Of a stretch of DNA of 64,000 nucleotides, positions 1-11,167 are shown one piece after another. The stretch is from Typhlomys cinereus (lineage: Eukaryota; Chordata; Mammalia; Rodentia; Platacanthomyidae). The position numbers and the translations under genes were made by a program. The stretch is taken from contig JALPQD010000406.1 of assembly GCA_023101885.1 (NCBI GenBank), positions 1,178,001 through 1,242,000 on the forward strand. Direction: 5' to 3'. The notes under the pieces were generated by a model. The model did no database searches. It saw nothing but the letters and a program-made list of their open reading frames with translations, and was not told where the DNA came from. Every line of letters begins with the position of its first letter. Within the stretch, counting starts at the first letter, position 1.

Positions 1-360
1 GGTTTGAGTATGATTTGTCTCTCTCACAGGTTCATATATTTGAATCCTTAGCTGTTAATATTTGGGAAGATCACAGAGCCTTTGAAAGGTGGAGCTATGT
101 TGGAGAAAAGCATGCCACAGGGTCAGGCCTTGAGGTTATTTAACGCAAACCAACTTCTGCTTACAGTCTGCTCTTGCAGTTTGTAGCTAGCTTTTAGCCT
201 CCATGATGTCTGCAGTGACTCATGTCACCTATAACTTCTGTCAGCTGACATGCTTATCCTGATGTAATGGATTGCAAGCCAAATAAGTCTCCCCTTTTTC
301 CACTTAAGTTGCTTGAGTTTGAGTCTTGTCTCACAGCAAAAGAGAGAAAAACTATGATAT
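1..360 (+). repeat. MaLR-type LTR (ORR1/MT-like), diverged
   Basis: The stretch has the order of blocks typical of rodent ERVL-MaLR solo LTRs: a start resembling ggtttgagtatg, a middle with gccacagggtcaggccttgaggt, and a 3' part with gcaagccaaataagtc followed by a pyrimidine-rich run, an aagttgctt block and a final cacagcaaaagag block. It is non-coding and much diverged, and its 5' end may lie outside the window. Family assignment is from memory of MT/ORR1 consensus structure; the exact subfamily is not determined. Confidence 0.6.
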
Positions 361-924
361 AGGTTCATGCCACATTTGTGTGTTTAAATCTAGGTATTAC
401 ATATTATAAGAAATATGTTCCAATTGTCTGTGCTTAGCTTATTTCATTTATCTCAATGGTCTCTATCTCTGTACATTTTTTGGAAATGACGTATTTCTTT
501 TTGTCTGAATAAATTTTTTAAATTTTATCTATATGTCCAGGTGTATTCTCTACTTACCAGATACTAGATATTTCTATATTAGAAATTCTGTATTAGAATG
601 AATCTATAAAAGCACTTCTGACTGGCATATTCTAGAATGTATAAAAGTAAATAATGAAATGGAATCAAGGTTATTCTGAATGTCAGTTGAACAAAGTATA
701 GTCTGTGATATAGAGACATAATTTGAAAAATGTTTTGACATTTTTATTTAGATTCAAATTTATCAAAAATGTTCACTATATGTAAAATGCAACATTGCAT
801 TTTTATTAAATTTTATTTGGTGCTAATTGCAGTGAAAAGCATCCAAAAAACTTCTTACAGTTTAATGGTGTCAAGGATTTGAACAAGGAAGGGGTGTCAA
901 GCTTGACAGATGCCCTAGTTATAC
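361..924. other. Unassigned AT-rich sequence
   Basis: No convincing open frame, RNA gene or recognised repeat is seen. It is ordinary AT-rich intergenic-type DNA between two LTR-like repeats. Confidence 0.5.
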
Positions 925-1312
925 TTCAGTTGCTGTTATGAATACATGACCCAAACAATTTGGGGGGAAATGGGGTTTATTCATGCTAACTACTCTCTAC
1001 GATAGAGTTACCATGGTATGAGAATTCACACCAGGATTAGGACAGAGAGAACCAAGCCCACAGTGGTTCACAGAAACAGTAGAAAAGGATGTGCTTTATA
1101 ACTGGTCAGTCAATAGTAAACAACCAGCTCATTCTGAATTTTATCCACCTGTTCATAGAAGGCTCCCTCCCAGTATGAAGAGGGAGTCACCTATCAATTG
1201 ATTAATAACCTACACTTTTGAATAGTGGCTCGACCTAATTAAATAATTCTTCAAAAGTGTATTCAAACGTTGAACTCCCAATTGTCAAGTTGACATCCAT
1301 AACTAACTGCCA
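925..1312 (-). repeat. Probable MaLR-type LTR, minus strand, diverged
   Basis: Read on the plus strand it begins with a gttgctgttatgaatacatgac block, continues with a ggggtttattcatgc block and ends with caagttgacatccataactaac. This arrangement matches inverted rodent LTRs with a gggtttatt motif and a terminal gtcaagttgaca. Similar layouts recur at about 7.1, 7.5, 24.0, 49.2 and 59.1 kb. The subfamily cannot be named safely. Confidence 0.45.
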
Positions 1313-2225
1313 CACACAGTGGAGCAATATCTTAGCAATGCACTTGGAATATCTGCTCCATCAGTCACTCTGTGTTCCTAAATAAGGGATAACAGGTCAG
1401 AGGAATATGACAGTATGGGCAATGTGAAAGAGGTTACTGATATTTTGGAAAGAAAATGCTGTGCAAAACTAATGACTTATATTTCATTAATGTTCAGAAA
1501 ATTTATTGTATCTTAATAATGATAACAGTGTTCAAGAGTCTGACCTTACTGCAGTAATTTAAAACAAATAAAATTCACTATACATGCACAGTCACATGAG
1601 GGAAACAGATTTTAAGTAATCCAGAAAACACGTAATTAAGCTAATGAAGAGAGTAATAGAAAAGTGATCAAAATAAAGTATTTGGCAGTAATTCAAGGGA
1701 ATTTATTTTAGTTAGGATGAACAAGAGCCCTATCAGGCAGTTGATTTAAACAGAGATATCAGTCATTGGAGTAAACCACAGTAATATCTAGGAATAAGTT
1801 TCTAGATGGACAGAATAGTGAGCAGCTACCACAAAGGTTGAACCAGATGTACACAATGGGGGTATCAACAAGAAGGAGAGCACAGAGCAGAAGGAATTGA
1901 CAAGTCTATGGGGCAGATAGAGAAAATCAAATGAACCATTCAATAAGGAATTTTGTTCTAGAGTTGTGGAAGGCATTTTCAGAATTTCTAACTGTACCAT
2001 GAATTTAAACTAATTTTGAGGTTTTCTTAGGACTTTGACATTCCATTATGTTATGTTCTTAGGCAGGTTTAATAATAAGTAACTGTGAAGTGTTCAAAAA
2101 TAAGCATGAGATCTGTGTCACATTCCCTTCCCATCTTCCAAACACATATACATGTAATGTTCAGGATCTTCACTGAAAAGGGTGCAGAAAGAACACAAGC
2201 CAATGAATTCTAAACACTTAGTACC
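1313..2225. other. Unassigned AT-rich sequence
   Basis: Nothing recognisable is seen. A 70-residue minus-strand frame at 1788-2000 has no familiar motif and no context supporting a gene. Confidence 0.5.
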
Positions 2226-3420
2226 ATACCCATAGATTAGAGAAGCTCTCAGCACTTACTCAAAAGTATTCTTTTACAATGCAGAATGTTTATTGCAGAT
2301 AACCACAACTTGCTAAAGTACAGACAATTAGTGACTATGATATGCTCAACTCTAAAAAGGACTTCAAACTTACCCCCATCCCAAGGCTCAGAAAGCCTTT
2401 CTGAAGAGAGGGTGATAATAATGTAAGAGTCTCAGGGTATGGGGGTAGAAGTGCTGTCACCTAGCATCCTTTGGTTATTGCAGAGCTGGTCTACCCAAGA
2501 ACTCACTGGGTTATGCCGACTTTCACAAGACTTGAACAATTGCTAGCCTATCAACATTCAATCATGTATTAGGGAATATCTTACAAAATACTGCAGCTGC
2601 CTGAGATACTATCAAAGGTTAATGCCACAAAAGTGAAGGGAAGCTCACTGAGCAGGACTAGGAAGTACACAGGAACTTGTCAGTAGAGAAATCCTGGATG
2701 AAACCCAGTGGGCCATACATGCAGAAAAGAAGATGGTGGAATGGGAATAGAAAAGACTGAGGAAGTAACAGAAAACATTAAGAATGCTACATGCAACCAG
2801 ATAAGAATCTCCTATATTACTAAAATGCCAGAAAACATTGTATTTCAAAAGAAAGGAACAGGAACAGGTATTCCTTGTAAAAGGGAGAACAGGGAGTAGA
2901 AGATGAGTCAAAACAAGCAGATAAAACTGCCTCGGCATGCTCTGACTAGAACCCAGAGGCAATTAAACAATACTAGATGTAACAGGTATGTGATAATTCC
3001 TGGTAAGTTTTTAGTCAGGGAGGACACAAAGGTCCCCAAGTAACATAGACTTTTGTCATTGCCCTTGGTTGTCTCCAAGAAACTGACAATAAGACCCTCT
3101 TACTGAAGATGAAATACCTGTGGATCACAGGACATGGACACCAGATGGAACTGGTCTGGAGACTTATTCCTTACTGGACAATTTCCATGATACCATAAAG
3201 TGCCAAGCAAGATACTAGGGGAGAAAAACAATCAACTGTCTCATCAATCTGTGAAAACCATCAACTGCAATAAAAATTATCCTGACAAGAGGTAAAAATT
3301 AATATAATAGTTACATTATTGGCAAAGGGGCAAAGAATAACTTTCTGTATAGATTTAGGGCCAATTTTTCATTAGGGATCACATTGCTGACATTGTAAAC
3401 TAGAACAAGAACCTACAAAA
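2226..3420 (+). mobile_element. Old LINE-1 3' UTR fragment (Lx-like)
   Basis: Recognisable blocks of the rodent L1 3' UTR run in order: an atgcagaatgtttattgcag block with ccacaacttgc, a ccccatcccaaggctcag block followed by gaagagaggg and gtaagagtc, then gaactcactgggttatgcc with cacaagacttg and caacattcaatcatg. The first 750 nt are clear; the part after about 3000 is weaker and may be a different repeat. It is strongly diverged and non-coding. A second, separate copy of the same 3' UTR region starts near 3840, beyond the SINE at 3498-3784. Confidence 0.6.
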
Positions 3421-3497
3421 GTGAGTTTGGGCATGGGTGTGTGGGGGTGCAAGCTATTAAGGTTTAACTATAAAGATACTATATCAAACTGCCTTTT

Positions 3498-3784
3498 TAA
3501 AATTTTTTTAATATTTTTTTATTTATTCAATTGTACATGTATGTGTGTGCGCACGTGTGTATGTATGTGTAGAACCATGGACGAATTCGGGAACCTCCAT
3601 GGACGCCTCCACCTCCTCCTTGTTTATTTTGCCCCGGGATTCACAGGCTCAGCCCTACCAGGACCGGGAACGCAGGCCGCCCCCGCTTCCGCCCAGCGTC
3701 TATACGTGGGGTCTAGGATCCGAACACAGGACCTTCCGCCTGCAAGGCAGAGGCTTAACCCCTGAGCCACCTCTCCAGCCCCCC
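3498..3784 (-). mobile_element. Young B2-like SINE with GC-rich body
   Basis: On the minus strand the element starts gggctggagaggtggctcag and continues with a tRNA-like head holding A-box-like (tggctcaggggttaag) and B-box-like (gttcggatcc) motifs. A GC-rich body with agcgggggcggcctgcg, a (CA)n-like stretch and an AT-rich tail follow. It is flanked by aaactgcctttt at 3486-3497 and 3785-3796, a 12-bp target duplication. Two close relatives lie at 10840-11152 and 39885-40217. SINEs of this type are transcribed by RNA polymerase III and mobilised by L1. The overlapping open frames are inside the SINE and are not genes. Confidence 0.85.
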
Positions 3785-3839
3785 AAACTGCCTTTTAAAT
3801 AGTTGTAGTTATATCCATAGATTAGATGAGCATTCAATA

Positions 3840-4430
3840 CTCAATGTAACTTCCTTCTGCATTTGAAGGTGTTTAAGCACAGAAAATAACAACTGGACAA
3901 AATGAAGAAAAAATGATCATGGACTGCCTGACTTTGAACAGGACATCTAAATCACTCCCATTCTCACCCTAAAGCTCAGAAAACATTGTGGAAGACGGAG
4001 CAGTAAGATCATTAGAACCTGAAGTATGACTGGGGCATGAGCAATTATTATTTTCTAGACAGGACAAGCTGTTGTATTAGTAAACACATTCCCACAAGAC
4101 CTGCATGGGAATTGCAGATTGTCTTGTCAACCTTTAATCATGGAAGGGGAAAGATCTCAAGAGACTACACAGATCCCTGAGAGAACAAGGAGGGTTATTG
4201 CTGACAGGGAAGAAATGCAAGATGCTGATGTCAAAAGCAAAACAAATGAAACCCAGTGTTTCAGGCATGTGAAGATAGGAGAGAGTCTGGCAGGTAAGAA
4301 GAATAGTTACAATGGGAAGATGATAGGGAATGAAATTGGGGGTTAAAGTATGAAAATATAGTAAGTTCACTACATTCATGTATGAAACACAAAAAGAATA
4401 ATAAATATGTGAAAAAAATATGTTGACTGT
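3840..4430 (+). mobile_element. Old LINE-1 3' UTR fragment (Lx-like), second copy
   Basis: The stretch repeats the L1 3' UTR blocks seen at 2226-3000: an accctaaagctcag block with gtggaagacggagcagtaagatc, then cacaagacctgcatg and a cttgtcaacctttaatcatgg block. It ends with a terminal motif near 4365-4400 (ttcatgtatgaaa) followed by an A-rich stretch. The 75-residue frame at 4119-4346 is an untranslated L1 frame. Confidence 0.6.
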
Positions 4431-4910
4431 AGGAGGGAAAACTCAAAGGATGAAGTTTAGCAGAAATCGAGGATGGTATAGTACAATAAGATTTGAAAAC
4501 ACATAAATTTATTGTATGTAAGTATGGAAATACCACAGAATCATTTATTAAAAATGTAATAGATGGATGGTATGAGGAACGAAGTCAGACATTATCTTTT
4601 GGTCATGACAGGGCATTCATTGCACCTTTGTTGAGTGTGAATGCTGATTATGTCAAAGGGAACCACTTTCTCTACTAATATAACATCTATGTGCCTCATG
4701 ATCAAGCAAGTACCTAAGCACATAATAATTAAATCAATTCTTATTAAACTCAGCGAGTTATAATACACACAGAGAAATGAAAACAGAAAGAAAATTTGTA
4801 TTAATATAGGTTTTCTGTGGGAAAAAGGAGAATAGAATATGGTAATATAGGGTGAAAGTAACTTAAATTCATTGTATGCATGTATAAAACTACCAAAGAA
4901 AAAAGAAATT
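4431..4910 (+). repeat. Two further degenerate L1 3' terminal motifs
   Basis: The motif resembling attcattgtatgcatgtat followed by an A-rich tail occurs at about 4500-4550 and 4865-4905, after the first at about 4365-4400. The spacing is irregular. They look like tandem or nested remnants of old L1 3' ends. Confidence 0.45.
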
Positions 4911-5879
4911 TAGTATGAACAACTATTATCAATTTGGTAAGATCACAGAGACATCTGTCTGCACATTGCCTTCAGGAAGAAAAACAGGAAGAAAATCAGG
5001 CTACTGCCACACCCATGTTGAAGGATTTTGGGAAAATCAAAGAGACAATGGGATTCTAAGTGAGTTACTAAAGAGAAGCTGAAGGAAGATTCCTGGTAGA
5101 TTATACAGATGAGGAATAAAAGAAAGATTGAAGACTGACAACTAGGATTCTGTTTTAAGCAACCCATTAAATGCATTTTTCTTCCAACAAAGGGAAGACT
5201 TGGGTTGAAATAACTGTGAAAAAAGTCTTTTGGCCACAGTAACATTGAAATCCTAAACCAAATAGAATTATCACTGGGACTGTGAAAAAGATAGCAATGC
5301 AACTCTGAGGAGAAAATGGAGTTCATGTTAAAATCTAAGATACTAAAATACAGGAAATATATTTATCACTAGCCTGTAATCCTTAATGATATAAGATGAC
5401 AATTGGATTTTTTCTTTTCACAGCACAACTGATTTGACAATGCCAGTGAAGTTAATTATCAACTTTTTTCTGGGTAAAAAAGTACATTGATTAGATCACT
5501 TTTTTCTTTTAAAATATTCATAATGACTTTCTTAATTAAGAGGTCAACACCCACATTCAGTTTTAATATAATTGTACTCTGATGCATGTGCTTAAATATA
5601 CTTTAAAAATTTCTTTATAAACTCATTTTGTTTAAAAAATACAATCTGTAGAAGAATATGGATTAATTTGTCGATGAGCACATGGGTATTAAAAGGTCCC
5701 TTTCTGTATCACTTTCTTTTTAAAATAAAGTTTCATAGTTCATAGTTCATCATTAAGGGAGTAATTGCCACATGCTTTACAAATATGGATCTTTATTTTT
5801 TTATAGAGAATACATCCTAAATATCTGCATATTAGATTAAATTAAATTCCTAAGCAAAGACTTAACACTTTTATATATT
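4911..5879. other. Unassigned AT-rich sequence
   Basis: A 127-residue minus-strand open frame (4943-5326) lies here. It has no recognisable domain and a low-complexity hydrophobic, Phe/Ser/Leu-rich composition typical of chance frames in T-rich DNA. No promoter or splice context is visible, so it is not called as a gene. The rest is plain AT-rich DNA. Confidence 0.5.
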
Positions 5880-6300
5880 GACTATATTTATTTTTTAAAT
5901 TATATTAATAGTGAATTTATGACTTTTCATCACTCATTACCTATCCCCATCCCCCACCCTGCATACTTTCCCAATCTTCCTGTTGTCTCCTTCCTCCCTT
6001 TTCTTCCTTTTCCTGCTTCTCCCTTCATAGGATGCCTGCCCTAGTTAGTGGTTGGAAACCTGTTGGGGCACAAATTGCCCATCGGTGGTTAGATTATAAA
6101 ATATAGAAGCTTTCCCTCTCTTTTGTTCTGTCTAAAAGGGATCTTCTTTTCTCTATTGCAAAGTGTTATGAGGCCAGCAGTTGTAGAGGTTTTGTGGAAG
6201 TAGTCACTGTTGCATTGACTTCTAGGGAACCACAGATCTGACATGAACAGGGTATATTGTCTGACATTACCTCTCCCTGTCTTTCAACATTTGCATTTAG
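5880..6300 (-). mobile_element. Old LINE-1 3' UTR fragment, minus strand
   Basis: The plus strand shows a T-rich start, then a C/T-rich tract (cctatccccatcccccaccc onward), then ggatgcctgccctag and the blocks that follow it in inverted rodent L1 3' UTRs. The similarly organised stretch at 44345-45480 supports the reading. It is 5'-truncated and heavily mutated. Confidence 0.5.
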
Positions 6301-7065
6301 TTGGACATAGCAAATTTTAAAAATAAGTGAATCTACTTGTGACATATCCTTCCATATAAAACATTTAAGTGACTAATCTTTCTGTCTTCAAATAGTGAAC
6401 AGAATTATTTGGCAAGCTAGTTAGTTCAAAGGCTCATGTTTCACTTCCCCAAATTCTGATTAACCGTATTTATGTTGGATTCTGGAAAGCACTTAAAGAA
6501 ACTGATCTTAGGGAAAGGTTTAGGTCAGCACTACTGAATGAAATAACTCTCAGTTGCTTTTAATTTTTCTTATAACAAAAGTTCCATTCAAGCTCTAATA
6601 TTCTACAATCAATTTTATAATGCATATCAGTGCCTTTACCTATACTAAGACCAACTTTTGGAGGTTATTTAAGATCACACTTTAATAGTATCACTCCGTG
6701 TGCACACATTTTCTAGGTTAATTTATAAGGAGTGTTATTGTTATCCATGATCCGTTTTTGTGTATCTCTTATGGAAACATTTTAGGTTTGTTTTGTTCTT
6801 TTTCTAGAGGAGGTAATATTATATTTGACTTGATTCTGTCATTGCAACAATCACAAAATCAATGAATTCTTTTCATGTTGGTATGCATAATTTCTCTTTT
6901 CATATTAACTAAATAATATTGCAATTGCATTGCTGGAGAATCAGTACTAGGGTTTTACTTATTTTAGGAAAGCAGTCATTATCCAGCTCCATCTCTGAGC
7001 CAGAGTTTCATATTTTCCTACACAATTCTTCTTGAGCAACCTCATTCATGACTTTTGTCACAGTT
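6301..7065. other. Unassigned AT-rich sequence
   Basis: No gene, RNA or repeat that I can recognise. Confidence 0.5.
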
Positions 7066-7460
7066 ACTGTTTTAGTTTTATAAGTTAAACAACTTAGAGG
7101 AAAAATGGGTTTAACACAGCTAACAATTTCAACTTGAGGGTTATTCCAGGAAAAGAGTCACATTGGCATCAAAGCCAAGGCAATGGTCACATAATATTTA
7201 AAAACAAAAGCAGAAGGCAGGGACCAATGCTGAATATTTGTGCATTTTTGTGTCTGCAAATGTTCATCTAGCTATCTCCATCTTCACCTTTCTACTCAGG
7301 GTTTCATCCTGCCCATTTTTGGCTTGGTCTTTGCACACCAATCATCTGATCAAGACAATCTCCACTGTCTTTCACAAAGGCTTCCATACTAGATAATGTG
7401 TCAGAGGTCTACTCCAAGGCCCATCCCCCAAGTGTCAAGTTGAGAGCTAAGACAAACCAT
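7066..7460 (-). repeat. Probable LTR-type repeat, minus strand
   Basis: It carries the aacaacttagaggaaaaatgggttt start and a terminal gtcaagttgagagctaag block with a trailing acaaaccatcac, an arrangement shared with the repeat at 925-1312. It is diverged and non-coding, with the family uncertain. Confidence 0.4.
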
Positions 7461-7465
7461 CACTG

Positions 7466-7880
7466 CTACTTTTCCCATTGCTAAGCTAGAAATTATTTGA
7501 CAAACACAATTTAAGAGAGAAAAGATTCATTTTGGCTTGTAGTTCAAAAGTGTGGTCCATGATGGTGGAGAAATCAGTGCATTTAGAGTTTAAAGCAGCT
7601 GGTCACATCGCATCCTTACTCAGGGATGACAGGATGCAGATGATTCTGTTCAGCTCCCCATTTTCTTAAAGGCCAGAACCCTTTATATAGGATGGTCACA
7701 GCCATAGGAAGTTTAGTCTTCCCACTTCAAATCTAATTATGGTAAGTCCACACATATTAAGATATATAATAAATCATGGCCATCTAAATATAGATAATCC
7801 TGATGCTTGTCTCCTCTGTTATTCTACATCCTTTTTAGTCGCTAATAACTATAGCCATAATGTACACCAACTAATCATAT
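7466..7880 (-). repeat. Probable LTR-type repeat, minus strand
   Basis: It contains aagattcattttggcttgta, agttcaaaagtgtggtccat, then gatggtggagaaatc and cagctggtcacatcgcatcc. This order is characteristic of a common rodent LTR-like repeat in reverse orientation. It immediately follows the related-looking repeat at 7066-7460. Confidence 0.45.
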
Positions 7881-9835
7881 GATAAAATCCTATTCCTCTG
7901 CTATCTATATTAAATATATATTTTATATATTCTGAACATAAATAGTAAGAGTTCCAGTATATGTCCTTAGGATTTTGGATTTAATCTGAAGATCTATTCT
8001 GTATTATGCAGAAGCTATCACCTTTGCCAATATCCTGGACAAAACTCATATTGAATTCCCTGCACTAATCATTTAAGAGTTGTTTTTGAAATAAATTCAG
8101 ACTATGGAATGAAGTATACAGTGAGGTTAATTTAACTTTGGATCTTTGATGTCATTTTCTTGGCAATTACAGACAGTTTCAATGCCAAATCTATAAACAT
8201 GCTAATTTGTTCAAGTTTTGGAACATAAATACATTGTTAATGAATGTCTACATTTATAAAATTCTTTCCTATATCCATGTGTTTATTTAGATCTTTCTGG
8301 GAAAGGGGAAGCAAAAATGGGAGATAAACACATTGAAAGAAAGCCTTAAGAAAACAAATCATAACTTATGAAACAGGTTCATGCTGAAAATCAGGATAAC
8401 CTTTGCAACTGGATATTTAGCAGGAAGGAATCAACTGAAATTAGCTGGAGCTCTCACTCCTGGCATGAGACATCTAGATGCCTTAGAATCACATCTCAGC
8501 TATTCATACAGGACAGTGTTCAAGTTAAAACAATTTTGTGCAAAAGACCAATAATTTTCCAATAATAAGAATTATTCAGTCCCACCCATTAGACAAATCA
8601 ATGATAGATTTAAATCATTTAAAAAGCATTTTAATGGAGATTTTTAAAAATTTTATTTTTAGCATAGTACTTTTGACACATTGATAAGCTAGAAAAAAAA
8701 AATCTTAATTTATTATTTGGTTAGGTTTGGTGGAAAGCAATAAAGGACAATAACGTTTTAATGGAAGAGGAAATAAAATTAATTAGATTGGTTTTAAAAA
8801 ATCGTATGCTCAGTGGGAGGCTGAAAACCAGCTTGGAGCATTATTTAGCCTCAGGCATCATCTCTGAGGTCTATGAATATTTCTTTGCCTGGTCTTATAG
8901 CTTAGATACACAGTAGCTACTACTAATTTATAGCTATTCTGTAGTAGTCATTGAACCTTGAATGCTATACTCCTGCTTCTACTATCTAACTGATATTATG
9001 TATCATATTTTTAGACTGTACCTATGAAAATCCTCATCAAATATCAGGGGATTTAGAACTTATGCTTAAGGAAAGTAAGCAGCAAAATACCAGAGCAATG
9101 ATATACTGAAAATTAGCTAAAAAAGAGGTGGAAAATTACTTAACATTGTGAAAATAAACTACCAAGAATCTCTAAGTGTGAGAGAACATATAGAAGAACA
9201 TATCTTGAGATACCATTTTCTATCAGCGCCAAGATCTACAACTTGATAAAGAAGGTATTTCTAAGGTTTTCCAAGTATCAAGGAATTAGTTGAGCTGCTG
9301 TGGTAGAAAAAGAAAAGGCTAAATACTGAGAAGATGCCCACTTTGTGACTGACAAAGATCACTGGGAAATGCATAGCTCTGAATAACCACATGCTGAAGT
9401 GCTGGCCACACTAAATGGAACGTAAAAATCACTGGTGTGTGGCACGTGGCACATTTCTCTGTGGAAATCACGTGGTTCAAGTGATATCAGAATTCACAGC
9501 GAACGACTTTCTTTAGCAGTGTTGATGAAGCGCTTTGACCTGAGCACTATTGTGTCCTTGATATACTGCTAAGCAGAAGCTTCATTTGGAAACTCAAAAT
9601 GTTTCCGAGGGTGATGTCCACAGAGTCTGTATTTACTAAAGAGGCAAGCCTAAGATTTGATTCTAGTCTTGTGGCAATTTAACAGAATTCCGCGGTAATA
9701 AGCATTCCCATTCTTGGCGCCTACCAACTTTGTAATTGTCTGTGTTTGGACAGAGGATATAGCTGGACTAAAGCAGTAGTGACTTTTTCTACTAAACAGG
9801 GAAGTTCTGATTTTTTTTTAGGGGAACAAGGAAGT
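7881..9835. other. Unassigned AT-rich sequence
   Basis: No supported gene. A 65-residue plus-strand frame at 8368-8565 shows no motif. Short A/T runs only. Confidence 0.5.
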
Positions 9836-10064
9836 TTTTCTTTTTTATTCAATTATTCTTTTTTTTCTCCCACATTTTATTTTTTTCCTAATCATACAAG
9901 CTCAATAGGTATCCCACTCTTCTCCCTTCCTGCTCCCTTCCCAGTCATCCCCGCTTGCACTCTTCCCCTTTCCCCTTCCATCAACTCCCTCCCTCCCTCC
10001 CTCCTTTTCTCCCAGTGCCTCCCCCTTCCTCCTCTCCATCTTCTGGAGCATCCTTTTGTGTAAA
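9836..10064 (-). mobile_element. 5'-truncated LINE-1 3' end (copy H)
   Basis: The plus strand reads ttttttctcccac, then catacaagctcaataggtat and a C/T-rich tract of about 100 nt, ending with tggagcatccttttgtgt. These are the inverted 3' terminal blocks also found in L1 copies B, C and D. Only about 230 nt of the element is present. The two overlapping open frames read the polypurine/polypyrimidine tract and are not genes. Confidence 0.8.
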
Positions 10065-10175
10065 GTTCAGAGTTTTGACTTTGAATTTTCACATTTCTGC
10101 TTTACTAAATTCAAACATGTCTTAATTCCCAGTTTCAGGTTTCCATTCTTTCCAAATCAGTGTAGCATTTATATG

Positions 10176-10204
10176 AAAAAAAAAAAAAAAAAAAAAAAAA
10201 AAAA
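10176..10204 (+). repeat. Poly(A) run of 29
   Basis: An uninterrupted homopolymer follows agcatttatatg. It could be the tail of a short unrecognised retroposed sequence, or a slippage-expanded A tract. No target duplication was found. Confidence 0.9.
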
Positions 10205-10824
10205 CATGGCGACAGAGAATGCAGGCAATGCCATTTAGGAACCTATACAGTTTTTCTGTGTTTGTTTTTAAGGCAATATTATCTCTGTGGTTAAAAAAAT
10301 GTGTGATTCTTTTTAGGTTTTCTTGGAAAGCCATTAGTTTTCAGATCATAAACTGAATTAATGAACTGCTGGGATACTTATTCCAAAGGAAAACATACCA
10401 CCCACAAAATGAGGCCCCAGTTTAGATCAAAAAGTTTAGAGTTTAAACTCTTGTTTAAGGATGTAGGACCCTAGACAGGGATAATTCTTGCAGTACATAC
10501 CTATTCACAGAGAGCACCAGACAGCTCACCAGATGTGTACAACTGATGAAAAGGTAACTGTTACTGGTTGTAGGATTGTTGAGAAAAAGTCCATTATAAA
10601 TGTGTCCCAAATATTTCAAAGAGTTTTTGAAAAATTCACATCCAAGCATTTTCATTTATATTGATGAACAGTGCTATGCAGGGACATAAAACTTGACCAG
10701 AAGTGTGTTCTACTAGCTTTCTCCATGATTTCAGCAAAGAAAACGACATTGAGATCCTTCTACATCTCACTCCTATTGACACTGCTTTTCTCTTATTGGG
10801 GAAAAATAATTGACAAAGCAATTT
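10205..10824. other. Unassigned sequence
   Basis: Nothing recognisable. Small frames at 10455-10821 (minus) have no motif. Confidence 0.5.
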
Positions 10825-10839
10825 AAGAAAATAATGTTT

Positions 10840-11152
10840 GGGGCTGGAGAAGTGGCTCAGGGGTTAAGCCTCTGCCTTGCAGGCAAAAGATCCTGAGTTC
10901 GGATCTTAGACCCCACGTATAAACATGGGTGGAAGCGGGGGCGGCCTGCATTTCTGGCCCTGGTAGGGCGGAGCCTGTGAATCCCCGGGCAGAGTAAACA
11001 ACGAAGAGGTGGAGGCGTCCATGGTAGTTCCCGAATTTGCCCGTGGTTCTACACACACACACACACACACGCACACACATGCATACGCACACACATACAC
11101 ACACATGCACAATTGAATAAAATAATAAATAATAATAAAAAAACAAACAAAA
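10840..11152 (+). mobile_element. Young B2-like SINE with GC-rich body
   Basis: The element starts gggctggagaagtggctcag. An A-box-like motif lies at about 10853-10863 and a B-box-like motif (gagttcggatc) at about 10895-10905. A GC-rich body with gggcggcctgcatttctggc, a (CA)n tract at about 11050-11110, and an AATAAT/A-rich tail follow. It is flanked by a perfect 15-bp target duplication, aagaaaataatgttt, at 10825-10839 and 11153-11167. The overlapping minus-strand frames are SINE and CA-repeat frames. Confidence 0.92.
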
Positions 11153-11167
11153 AAGAAAATAATGTTT

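Noticed and set aside
3421..3802. Two overlapping proline/arginine-rich frames
   Set aside because: They translate the inverted B2-like SINE and its GT-rich tail.
4943..5326. 127-residue minus-strand open frame
   Set aside because: Low-complexity, Phe/Ser/Leu-rich, no recognisable domain, in T-rich DNA without promoter or splice context.
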